64,000 nt of DNA from Pseudeuparius sepicola (lineage: Eukaryota > Arthropoda > Insecta > Coleoptera > Anthribidae). The notes below the pieces were generated by a model that was not told where the DNA came from, did not search any database, and saw nothing but the letters and a program-made list of their open reading frames with translations. Position numbers and translations under genes: made by a program. The stretch lies in the NCBI GenBank assembly GCA_963920635.1, contig OY987305.1, positions 7,045,153 to 7,109,152 of the forward strand. The letters run 5' to 3'. Position 1 is the first letter of the stretch; every line of letters begins with the position of its first letter. Positions 45,143-55,839 of the stretch are shown in pieces.

Positions 45143-47154
45143 CAATACATACCCAAGCGCAATCTCATATTACATTTTCATATCAGTTATTTCCGAATAT
45201 GAAAGTATAAGTAAAAAAACAAAATTTATTTACTTTGACAAGAAGTAATCTTTCCGCACGCCTATGCTTCCTTCGGCGCTATAGTCCTCCTTACGGCAGA
45301 ATGCGTGCGACGTAAAGGGGAAGAACTCGCAAATATTATAGAATTAGTCACAGTTCAGGGGCGTAGCTCAATTTTGTGTAACTCACTGACTTAATTTTCA
45401 TATAATTGTTATTTAATTTATTGTTAATATTATTCTTAACGGTGATGCCTTAGACTATGGAGGAAGGCAAACCCTTATAACATTGGCAATTATTTCTCGT
45501 GCTTGAGAATGCAACGTTCTTCCCTGTTTACTCATTTTGCACACGTTAACTCCCGAACATACGAAACGCCACTGAGCTCTCTGAGCCGGCGGAAAAAACT
45601 TGCCAGCGGCCTAAAAAATGAGGTCTGTGCGGTAGACCAAATACGCAGTTAACTTTACGTACTATAGAAACAGGCACAAAACGCGTTGGCTAACTGCTTT
45701 TGTCAGCCGACTGCTTGGTAGAAGTGCTGTGTTGCCGTATTTCAAAGGCGATGGTAGACGCGACGATGTTGAAAAAAATATAATAGGTGTTTTATCACAC
45801 CGCGTTAAAAATAAATGATAAACAAAAATGGGTAAGTGGTCCCGTGATGGGAGCTTTATTTTTTCGGTATAACAGAGCGCAGACGCACTCTTTATATCTC
45901 GAAACCAATTTCCACAAAATTCATTGAGAATTTTTCGAAGTAGGTAATAAATAATATTCTCTTGTGTACATACAGATATAATATGGATAATATGAATGTC
46001 GCTTGTCAAGTCCTAAGCCGAAAATTTTCCACGTCGACCAAATTGGATATGAGAGTCTAAGTTTCGACTTAGTTTGGACTTTGGCCACGTATATTGGCGC
46101 AAACAAAGGCTTGCCAAAAGCGGAGATCACTATACGGCTTCCGAGTAATCCCTTAATTAACTAGATTCAGATATGGTTAATTAATTCGGTCGACCAAAAA
46201 AACCTCTCCGGGATATAGGTTCTGTTAAAAACGGCTTCGAATGCATTATGGCGCTTTCGAGTGTGATGTAAATTCTGTTACTGGGGGATAAGTTCAATTT
46301 GAGCTTGTGCTCGTGTTTCACGCACGAAATTAGATGGGAATTTGCCAAGCGCGCCCAAACCGTGGCAAGATATTAAAACCGTCTCAGGTAACATAATAAA
46401 ATATTTGTTGGGGTGCGCTTCTCACCCTACTCAGCAATATGCGAGAGAACTTCTCACAGTCCCATACTTTTGTATTCGGTAAATAAGGCAAGCTACACCG
46501 GTGTCTGGGGTATTCTAGCCTTTTTTCGCAAGGCAAAAACATTGTCGAAACGTTAAGGTATCAGGGCATATGCCGAAATGGCAATATTTTAAGCCTTCCA
46601 AGGCACATTAACATATAAGAAATAAAAAGGCATCATAAACATAAAACACTTTTATCGTTGGGAGTCATTAAAACCAGCAGGTGCTACCTACCTAAAATAT
46701 TTTTAATATGTAGTGGTCTCAAGCAGAATTCCTTCCAGCGCCCATTTGTACACCTCCAACCCCTCCAAGATAAAACCTTGACGGATGTTACAAAATGTAT
46801 AACACCGAGGAAATAATAAGAGTTACAAAAAGCGAGCATTACTGGGTAACATGTCGTTAACACATACGGATCATGTTCTTAATGTACACATAAAACATAT
46901 TTTGTTGGTGTCTTTGGTCACGTTTATATAATTGTATATACATTGGAAGCCGGTATGTTTGTAAAGAAGCAACTTTGTGTGGTCATAAAAATGTAAAAAG
47001 AATAAATAATACAGAAGTAATGCCAACTACATTTTTGCTGTGACGTGACGTTGCATAAAAAAATTCCCACACCAAACTTTCCCCAAACCAAATCACACAT
47101 TTTGTTGGAATAAGTGGCAGTTCTTTGTTCTGTGGCTAATTTTTTTAGTTTGAA
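45143..47154. other. no gene recognised, partly GC-richer
   Basis: Minus-strand frames at 45662-46009 (115 codons) and 45921-46130 have no recognisable domain or splice context. CAGGGGCGTAGCTC at 45357 resembles a hAT end without a partner. Confidence 0.4.
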
Positions 47155-47908
47155 CTAGTGTGTTCCCGGATTGAGTTCACATAAGATGTACCTAAATAAT
47201 AAAAAAAAATCGAGTTGAAATTTGAGCTTTTGGGGTCAGCCCTGCTTGGTTTGAAACTAATTTGTTACATAATTTTAGTTAGTACCTAGATAAAATAACG
47301 AGTCTTTCAGCCAGAAAAAAAACTACACAGCCGTAAACTAGCTATTTATTTACATAATTTTAGTTTCGAAAAATTACGTTTGCCTTGGAAATTATGAAGA
47401 AACTATTTTCTACATCAATAAAGTGCCGTTTTTGTAAGTTTTACCACAAAATGTTATTTTTACTTGTTCAGAATGAAAAACTGAGTAGATTTACGAAATT
47501 TCGAAAGTCTAGGCCTATTTAGATTTTCATTGTGAACAAGTTTTCTTAATAACATTTTGCCGTAAAACCTACAAAAAGGGCACTTTTCTAAAAAAAGTGG
47601 GAAAATGACAAACAATCAAAGTAGGCCTAGACTTTCGAAATTTCGCAAACCTACTCAGTTTTTCATTCTGAACAAGTTTCCTTGATAGCATTTTGTCGAA
47701 AACCCTACAAAAAGGGCATTTTACTGATGTGGAAAATTCGTTTCTTCATAATTTCCAAGGCATACCTACGTGAGTTTTCGAAACTAAAAAAAAAAATATG
47801 TTACAAATTAGTTTCAAACCAAGCAGAGCTGATTCCCAGAAGCTCAAATTTGAACTCGAAATTTTTTTGTTATTTACACCTTATGTGAACTCATCCGGGG
47901 ACACACTG
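47155..47908. mobile_element. palindromic element with AGTGTGT(C/T)CCCGG ends
   Basis: The left end AGTGTGTTCCCGGATTGAGT is mirrored by ACTCATCCGGGGACACACT at the right, with TA beyond it. Arms include CAAACCAAGCAGRGCTG-type words and AGTCTAGGCCTA in the centre. The right arm lacks ~90 bases present at about 47281-47360. The ends resemble the 42187-43696 family. No transposase relic seen in the short loop. Confidence 0.75.
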
Positions 47909-48004
47909 TATATTGCTGATCACTGATCACGCTGTGGACGGTGTGGGCAATGTTTGCTTAGAATAAAAAATATAGTGTCTACCCATATTTCCACCACTGG
48001 CTAT

Positions 48005-48760
48005 TTGAGGAATGTGGTATTATCACATTTTGACACTTATTAATTGCACAACCAAAATACAGATATTGCCAAAAGTTGATCATTGCTCAATAATCTTATG
48101 AGTGGTTAGTTAAACAGCATATAGGTCATACAGGGTAGGTAAAAAAATATAAAAATAGTACAAGAGTAAAGTACCCTTATTTCAGAAAATTCAGCACAGT
48201 AAGAACAGTTATTTAGAATTAAAAGCTATGCCTAAATACCAAACATGGCCTCCTAAGAAAATTTTTTTTTTCGTCAATTAATTTACAGTTTATTAGTAAA
48301 CATTTAAAATTCAAATTTGACACCTTAAATGAGAGTTTTTTAATATACACATTATCATTACTAATGTTTTCAGAAGAATTTTTGCGAAATTTTAAAGTTT
48401 TGTTTAATATCGTTGCAACAAACATGAAGTGATTCCCTAAAAAATTAAAAACCTAAGTTAATTTTTCAAATATGCTTGAATTTGAACGAAGCAATGCGAA
48501 ATTGATTTCATTTTGATTAATTTATAAAAATGTTTAGGGTGAATATTAAAAAAAAATGTTGGGAAATTATTAATGTTTTTTATATATATATATATATTTT
48601 TTTTTTTGAACTACCCTATATCGTTTGAGTTGCAACCATTCTAAGTGCGCCCAATATGATTATCGAACATGCACCAACTTTCGGCAATATTTTTATTTTG
48701 GTTGTGCAATTAATAAAAAGAAATCCCATATGTTGCACACTTAAATGTTCACACTTTTTA
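48005..48760. mobile_element. inverted-repeat element carrying a nested palindrome
   Basis: AATTGCACAACCAAAATAC and ATTGCCAAAAGTTG on the left are mirrored by CAACTTTCGGCAAT and GTATT-free TTTTGGTTGTGCAATTAAT on the right. The inner element at 48131-48618 sits at the centre. A half copy of the right flank is at 44774-44905. Confidence 0.6.
48131..48618. mobile_element. nested palindromic element, second copy
   Basis: Starts CAGGGTAGGTAAAAAAATAT and ends with the near-inverse ACTACCCTA. It shares GTACAAGAGTAAAGTACCC, GCTATGCCTAAATA and TTTAATATCGTTGCAACAAA with 44195-44773, but most of the right arm has been lost to deletion and replaced by an AT-rich run. Confidence 0.7.
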
Positions 48761-48764
48761 ACTA

Positions 48765-49500
48765 ACAGATAATTGGCACACTCAGTTTGTTTACCGTTTA
48801 TCGTCAAGTGCCTAGCATCCACCGTTTGTATATTTTTTTAGTTGATATCAAGGATTTAGTCACATGTGCCAAAAAAACCGCGTTCTTAGCGGCAGACCAA
48901 GCCACCACAAAGCAATGCATTAACAAAACGGCATTTCCTCAATAAAATAAAACAACGCTAATTCACATATAATTCCCGCAATCTCTAAAAACGCACACCC
49001 GTTAAAAAACTTATATTGTGGAGAATGCGGCGTTGAATATTCAAGGTGTTAGCTCGCATCTAACAAAGCCGTTAGGCTGGAATTCGCCATAAGGAAAAAG
49101 TCCGGATCCAGCGTGTGACATTAATTTTGTGCCATTAATTTATTGGTATTCAGATAACTGCAACGCAGCTACAAGGTGATTGCGGAAATTTTACGGAGCC
49201 GACAACGCCATGACTCAAATAACAGCGACAGCTAATCAAAATGACAGCTATATTGCGTACAGGCCGATCTCTGTAAACAAGAATTGATACGGGAGATACA
49301 CCACGATGTACTAGAGGTTTATCGACATAAATTGGCGTTCAAACGCTATCACCCACCAGTTTTTAGTGGCTATGAATAGTAAGTATATTTTGAAGACACT
49401 TATGTCAAAAATATATAAAAACATCAAGTAATTTGAAGAAGAGAAAATCATGGATCCGCTCCTATTATTCTCAGTCGGTCGCCATAGGAAACCAACCAAT
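48765..49500. other. no gene recognised
   Basis: 48880-49330 is GC-richer. No exon or repeat partner was recognised. Confidence 0.4.
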
Positions 49501-49502
49501 TA

Positions 49503-50761
49503 GGCCAGGGAAATTACGGCAAAAAATAGCGAAACCTAGACAAAATTCATAACCGCGTTTTTATAATGCCATCACAAAATATTGGTAATAAATGAACGCC
49601 AGAATTGTTTTTTATACAAATTAAACATAATATACGCGAGTGGACGTTTTTTTAGAAAAATACATTTTCTTGTTGTAATAAGACGGCAAAAATATTAACT
49701 GCGAATTTTAAGCTGCATTTATTAGTAAGTAAGGTATATAAAGTTGAGATTGATAAATTAAACAGATTACGTTTGCGCAAGTATCCGAATGATGTAAAAA
49801 TTACATTTTGCAAATGTTTTGTTAGACAAAAATATTAACTGCGTTTTTATTATTTATAATTACCTTAAAAATCAAGTATTAACAGTTTGTTCTGAAATTA
49901 AACATATTGTTTCACCGGAAATCGCATTCTAAAGAAATTTGAAGCTGTCTTTGAGAGCAAAATTATTAACTGGCTGATTTTTGTTAAAGTTGGTAAGTGG
50001 ATACTAAGTCTTGTTAAATTTAACAAAAATTGGTTGCGGAAGTATTTTTTTCTTTAAAAATAAATATTAATCGATTGACGTACATGCGCCCTAAATAAAT
50101 GTTTAATTTCGCTATATGTGATTTAATATAGTTAAGTATATTGTAAAAAGTTAAGCAAAAAAAAACAGTTAATATTTTTGCTTTTTCTAAAGAAATGACA
50201 AGTGACAGTTTACCTATATGCGCCGTAAATAAATGTTTAATTTCCCTATATATGATTCAATATAGTTATATTGTAAAACGTTAAACAAACAAAAAACAGT
50301 TAATATTTTTGCCTATTCTATACCAATGAGAAGTGACAGCTGACGTACATGCGGCTCAGATAAATGTTTAATTTTGTATAAGTTACATTCTATTTGTAAA
50401 AGGGAATGATCATCTGCAATAAAAACGTAGTTAATATTTTTGCTATTGCCGAAATAGAAAATTATCCGATTTTTATCTCTCTTTGTCGATCTAAGTTACT
50501 TCCATATTCTTAAAATGTTTAATTTCTTAATATATGTTAGCAAGGGAAGTTTTTTACCTAAAGAGTCTAAAAAAATCCAGTTAACATGTTTGCTCGAAAT
50601 TTCTAACGAAAAATAGTTGTTTTATGAGGTAACTCAAGGTTCCGTTTTTTCAAAATGTTTAATTTTTGGTTTATACCAACATATTTACTTATAACTTTGA
50701 TATGGTAAAACAAAATTGCAGTTAATATTTTTGTCTAGGTCAAATTCTATTTTCCCTGGCC
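49503..50761 (+). mobile_element. TA-flanked element with GGCCAGGGAAA ends built from converging ~135-bp units
   Basis: The ends GGCCAGGGAAA and TTTCCCTGGCC are flanked by TA (49501-49502, 50762-50763). CAAAAATATTAACTG or a close variant occurs forward at 49687, 49827 and 49958, and inverted at 50166, 50297, 50429, 50578 and 50719. Each is paired with AAATTAAACA or its inverse TGTTTAATTT about 60-80 bases away. The units are therefore ~130-150 bp and point inward from both ends. 27114-28359 is an inverted copy. No protein is encoded. Confidence 0.85.
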
Positions 50762-50763
50762 TA

Positions 50764-51244
50764 AATTCAATACTTTCCGAGTTTAATGTCTCCTCGGCAT
50801 CCTCGATAAGATCCCCAATGTTTGCAACTTGCATAAACTACAGATATATTCATATTGCAATAGTATTGACCAACGATTCTCGACAACATTATCACGTCGT
50901 GTGAGTTTCGCCATAGATCCCCAAAGTTAGTCACGGCACAGACATATTCAATAGAATTTTATCGGGATGCATGAATAAGTACTTATCTGGCAATCGAAAC
51001 GAAAGTGTTCGTATGATTTTGTGAAACTAAAAGCGAGCGGCATAATAAAAACTTGTGTAAACGGAATATTTGGTATCGTCGAACTAAATAAATATTTGGG
51101 AGAGATTAATAAAAGTAGGCGATGACGAGAGTGAATCACCGACAGGGAAGTCATAAAAAATTAGTGACATTGTTGCCTTGTGTTCTAATTAGAATCTTTA
51201 TCTATTTGATTTTATTGTTCGGTCAAACAGAAATTACTAAATTA
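50764..51244. other. no gene recognised
   Basis: Unique-looking AT-rich DNA. Nothing recognised apart from the candidate peptide that follows. Confidence 0.4.
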
Positions 51245-51352
51245 ATGAAAAATTACGTGGTCCTTTTTGTATGCGTCATAGTTTTTGTGCACGCACAAAT
51301 TCCACATTTAGATAAGGCTTTTCTATGCTATTATATTCAGTTTTTTCATTCA
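51245..51352 (+). CDS. possible short secreted-peptide or signal-peptide exon
   Basis: ATG at 51245 opens MKNYVVLFVCVIVFVHAQIP followed by HLDKAFLCYYIQFFHS and a stop at 51353. The first 18 residues look like a signal peptide with VHA|Q cleavage, a form common in small insect secreted proteins. A possible acceptor (TCGGTCAAACAG) lies just upstream. No GT donor is found at a suitable place, and the sequence after residue 20 is not convincing. It may be a real exon with an unseen donor, a pseudogene or chance. Confidence 0.25.
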
Positions 51353-51355
51353 TGA

Positions 51356-52014
51356 GGCGTCAGCGTCTAGCCATGAAAAATGGGATGATGACTCGTGAGT
51401 ATAAAGAGCAGGGGAGGTGGCTCCTAATCGGTGAATTCCAAATTTATGATGGAAATGAAAGTTTGCCTCCTCTTTCTACATTCTGAGTATCATCCCCAGA
51501 GGTAAAACTTTTATGTAGCCATATAATTCTTATTGCGAGACCGCATACCGCGAAACAAAGCAAAATCACCAGTGCTCAATACTGGGGAATTTTATAACGT
51601 CCTTCATATTACATATTGTTTTGTAGTCAATCTCTAGAGGCGGCAAGTTTAAATGTCGACCCTGTTTTATCTATCGGATGCTGGTCCTCTTTAAAAGGCA
51701 AAATAGAAGAGGAGTTTAAGAGGAAGTTTATTCGAACGTATCAGAGAACCGTTTGAAATTTAAATTTCAGATTTTAAACGCAAATAAAATTCATAGGGGT
51801 GAGTATTAGAAGTTCCCTGAATTATTTTGAATCATTCGGGGCCGTGAAAGCCAGAAAGAGATGATAGCATCACAGGCGTAGCCAGAGGGGCCACAACTAA
51901 AAAAAAACAAAAGATATTTGACGTAGTGTCTAACCACCCTGTACATTTCACCTTGACACCTTATATCAGTGTAGGTATTTTTCAGTCCACTCATTTTATT
52001 TTCAAATTTGAATT
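51356..52014. other. no gene recognised
   Basis: Ends with CACCCTGTACATTTCACC near 51940, a loose match to TA-element ends. CACAGGCGTAGCCAGAGGGG at 51871 resembles a hAT end without an identified partner. Confidence 0.4.
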
Positions 52015-52508
52015 ATACAGGGTGAGCCACAAAAAAGGTAATCCCCCCTCCTTAACTTCTTTATTTTTCTAGTTAAAGAAACGGTAGTTAATCTAAAAAC
52101 GCTCTTTAACTGTACACTAGAAATTACATTTATTAATTTGATAATCCAAGGTTGGCAGCGGCTCCTCCATAAGGTCGTTTGGTCAATGACCCACCTAATT
52201 TATTTCTAAATTTTTTAAATGTTTAATAATAAAGTATATTCAAAAAAATGCAATTATATTTTCATGCAAAAACTCCCCAATTATCGCTAATGGAGTCAAG
52301 ATTACTAATGTCTAATAATAATTCATTCCTATGTGCCACCGCCTGGCCGTATTTTAAATTGACCTCACTGGTTAATATGGCAATCCACAAGGATAAATAC
52401 ATTGCAAGTGAGACAAAGACAACAGTATACGCGCTCGCTCTGAATCCAAAAAGAGAAAAGTAGATGACGAAATCGTCGACGACCGACCATTCATCAAATA
52501 TGCTTTAA
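52015..52508. repeat. fragment beginning with a TACAGGGTGAGCCAC end
   Basis: TATACAGGGTGAGCCACAAA at 52015 is a typical left end of the TA-inserting palindrome families (compare GTGAGCCACCCTGTA at 45128). The element body is not mirrored here, so only an end fragment is called. The 71-codon frame at 52248-52463 has no motif. Confidence 0.4.
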
Positions 52509-53106
52509 CAGGGTGTCTACCAACCTGGAAAATCTGGAAATGCCAGGGAATTATTTTTGGTCAGGGAAATCAGGGAAAAGTCAGGGAAATCCATCAAATA
52601 CCTGGAAATTTTTGGTTTAATAGAGATATAAAATAGGAAATCTTTAATTCTTACAAAAACTAATCAAAATTATATCTTATATTCATTTTGATTCTACTCC
52701 ACAGTTATTTATTTATATGTGATCCCTGTGCTCATTATAAATTGACACCCCCCTTAACTTGCTAGTTTTTGAGGTTAGAAAAAAGTTTTTTTACAAAAGT
52801 TATAGATACCAATACAAAGTTTTTTTGTGACACTATTGGACTTTATACAGTGTGTTCTAGAAAGCCGTGGCAGACGTAACTTATGTTTTTTAAATGGAAA
52901 ACCTTGTATATTTTTGGATTATTAAATTTTACGCATTTTTCTGATTCCAACGAAGTATATAGTATGTTATATGTTCGCTCCAACCGTTCGTTCAGAACTA
53001 AGCCTTTTTTGACGGATTACCTACTCCTTGGGTCATAAGAGAAATGCCAAATTATAGTAATAGTTGACAGTTTGCAAGTATATTCATGCTTTGGAAAACA
53101 AAATAG

Positions 53107-53286
53107 CGTTGACTGACGTATTAATAAGACTTCTCACGGCTATAGCTTCATGTCCCGGAAAATAGATGGCGCCTATGGTCAACAATGTATTTTGCGTTGT
53201 ATTTTGTCTCCGGGAAGCGCATGGTGAACCAGAGAACTGTCAAACATGACAGCCGTGAGCAGTCTTTATTAATACGTCAGTCAACG
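53107..53286. mobile_element. 180-bp miniature element with 7-bp target duplication
   Basis: CGTTGACTGACGTATTAATA and its inverse form ends that pair for about 35 bases. AAAATAG is duplicated exactly on both sides (53100-53106, 53287-53293). The right arm of the host palindrome lacks this insert. A 7-bp duplication is unusual and does not settle the superfamily. P-type or hAT-type elements normally give 8. Confidence 0.85.
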
Positions 53287-53457
53287 AAAATAGGCTCTTT
53301 TAAGATTTCAGGGAAAATGAAGGAGGGAAATTGAGAGAAATAAGAATTTTTAAATAGTAACATACTTAATAAACATCGGCAAATTTATTGTTTGTTAATA
53401 ATTTTTTATTGAAAACGACAATGACCTTTAGAAAAAGGATATATTTTTATATGTTTT

Positions 53458-53657
53458 TGTAGGGATATTTAAAAAACAGAATTTATTATGACAGACCGAA
53501 AAATGTAGGAACACTGAAAGGTAGAATTCGGGAAGAAATCCACATATTAGGTAAATACTGAACACAGCAATTTTATTGTTGACCTAAGAATCAGAAAGTT
53601 AGTAGCAAATATCAATAAATTCATTGAGCAAGATTTAGGCCAAGTGGAGCATTTGTA
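53458..53657 (+). pseudogene. C-terminal transposase relic, frameshifted copy
   Basis: The same piece as the minus-strand relic at 43950-44144, here in plus orientation: GYLKNRIYYD-like start, then GRIREEIHIL, with several stops and frameshifts after it. It occupies the loop of the 52741-54176 palindrome. Confidence 0.7.
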
Positions 53658-54492
53658 ATCCTTTTTCTAAATGTTATTGTCGTTTTCAATAAAAATTAAA
53701 TTTCAAACAATAAATCTAACGAAGTTTATTAACTATGTTATTTACTATTTAAAATTTCTCATTTCTCTCAATTTCCCTTCTTAATTTTCTCTGAAATCTT
53801 TTGTTTTCCAAAGCCTGAATATACTTGCAAACTGTCAATAATTGTTACTATAATTTGGCATTTACCTTCCATGGCAACCTATGACCCAAAGAGTAATCCC
53901 TCACAAAAAAGGCTGTTCTGAGCGAACGTTTGGAGCGAACATATAACATTATATGCTTGGAATCGAAAAAATGCGTAGAATTCAATAATCCAAAAAGATA
54001 CAAGGTGTTCCATTTAAAAAACAAAAGTTATGTTTGCCACGGCTTTCTAGGCCACACTGTATAAGGTCCAATACCGTCACAAAAAACGTTGTATTAGTAT
54101 CTAAAACTTTTATAAAAAAACTTTTTTTTTTAAGCTCAAAAACTAGCAAGTTAAGGGGGTGTCAATTATTTATACCGTATTTTCCTCGTTAGCAACAGTT
54201 TCTGCCAAAAAGTTGAAATTCCAAGCCACTTTATAACTTTCTTCGAAAACATAAGACTTAATTTGCACATTTATTTAATTAATGTCATAGGACATCACTA
54301 AAATTAATAGTCCGCTTTTGAATTTTTTTTGTTAGTAAACACGATCGTTCAGAGTAATTTCATCCTAGCGGATCTGTTGACTCTTCCATTTTATTTATAT
54401 TCGCATATTTATCTCAGTAGGTAGGTATTAGTCAGGGAATTTTTTGCTTTTTGGTCAGGGAAAACCTGGAAAAGTCGGGGAATTTTAAAAAC

Positions 54493-55760
54493 TCGTTCGG
54501 TGGAGGAGGCTTAAACTGCTTATACTGCTATAGCTATAGCAAAACTGTTATGTGGTGTTTCACAATTTGCAAAAGTGTGTTGACCATAGTAGTTACAAAA
54601 TGGCGCCGAATGAAAGAAAAATATATGCTATCATGTGCCTCAAGTTAATGTTAAATATTAGACGTAATATAAGAAGAAAACGTATTAGGTGAAAACGCCT
54701 TTATTAGGCAGACCACGTTTTGACTGAATTATATTAACAGTAGATGGAGATTTCCAAAATTTTACACGTCTCCCATACGAAAAATATATTGAGGTGACTT
54801 TAAATGTCCCATAGACATTCATTGTATTGATATAATTCGATTAGATTATACATTTTTTCATCTGAAAATTAGAAATATTTCTAGTTTTAACAGTATAGGT
54901 ATCTGCGATAACAGTGTACTCTGTTTACATCGATATTAGCTTGGCAGCGGAACCACGCATGGGCGAAAATAGCGTACGTAAACACGGCAAAAATATTTCA
55001 AAATTTCGTTTTTTTCCGCGGGTTTTCGCGAAGTTTCGATGTTGCAAAAGGTGCAAAATAGTGTGGTGATTAGTTTGAGCTGCGTACAGTAAAAATTCAT
55101 CCCGATTACACCCACAAATATCGTCGTGAAATCCGGGATGTCAAAAGGAAAATTGAAAATTCAGTTTGTAGATTACCTCTTCAGTTCTTTTCTCTAGATG
55201 TTCAAATTTATTTAGGTATCTATTTCGTGGTGACTCTGAACTGTCTGGAATGCTTTACCTTTATCCTGAAAATAGTCCGGTCCACTTTGTTCCAAGCAAC
55301 GACATAAACCACATTAGGTATGTAAGTATGCTTGCAACATTAAATTCTAACTTGGATGTGCCGTCCCATATAAAAGCGGGATCTATTATGGAGGACGAAA
55401 AATATATAGCCCATGACGAAAAACGCATATGCAATGCAGGTAATCGAGTTCTGAATTGTGGCGGTACAATGTAACTTTATGTTTTCGGAAATAATAAATC
55501 ATGGGGGAAGTATGAGAGCGAAATGCAAATTTATATTTGCTGGGGACCGGTATGAAATTTAGAAAAAATATGGTCGGTTGTGCGATTAACGAAATGGATC
55601 TCTCAGATTAAAAAACAGTAATCACACAGAACCACGGGATCTTCCTTAGTTCCTATATAATATATATATTTGTGTGTGTATGTTTGCTTTATCTTACTTT
55701 ATTTTATCTACTTTAATACCCTTCCGAGGAAACTAAGTCTAAAGTGATTACAATTTGTTT
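54493..55760. other. no gene recognised
   Basis: A 74-codon frame (55250-55474, +) shows no recognisable domain. 54940-55140 is slightly GC-richer. No exon recognised. Confidence 0.4.
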
Positions 55761-55839
55761 TAACTAGATTTGTAAGTTATGCAAACCGAAAGTTTCGCTA
55801 CCCACTAATAGATGGCGCATGCAAATTTACAAATCTAGT
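55761..55839. mobile_element. tiny inverted-repeat element
   Basis: AACTAGATTTGTAA and its exact inverse TTACAAATCTAGTT enclose ~50 bases. No clear target duplication. Confidence 0.5.

Larger units (their letters stand above)
52741..54176. mobile_element. palindromic Tc1/mariner-derived element, cleaner copy
   Basis: The arms AATTGACACCCCCCTTAACT... and the mirrored AGTTAAGGGGGTGTCAATT in shortened form extend about 600 bp inward on each side. A loop of ~200-250 bp contains a transposase C-terminal relic. It matches 42022-45140, but without the 42187-43696 insertion. A 180-bp element is inserted in the left arm at 53107. Outer termini are eroded compared with 45140. Confidence 0.75.
52509..54492 (+). 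repeat. CAGGGAA-rich repeat split by a palindromic element
   Basis: CAGGGTGTCTACCAACCTGG and several GTCAGGGAAA words at 52509-52620 resume at 54431-54492 (GTCAGGGAATT, GGTCAGGGAAAACCTGGAAA). The palindrome at 52741-54176 lies between the two parts. The family is not assigned. Confidence 0.5.
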
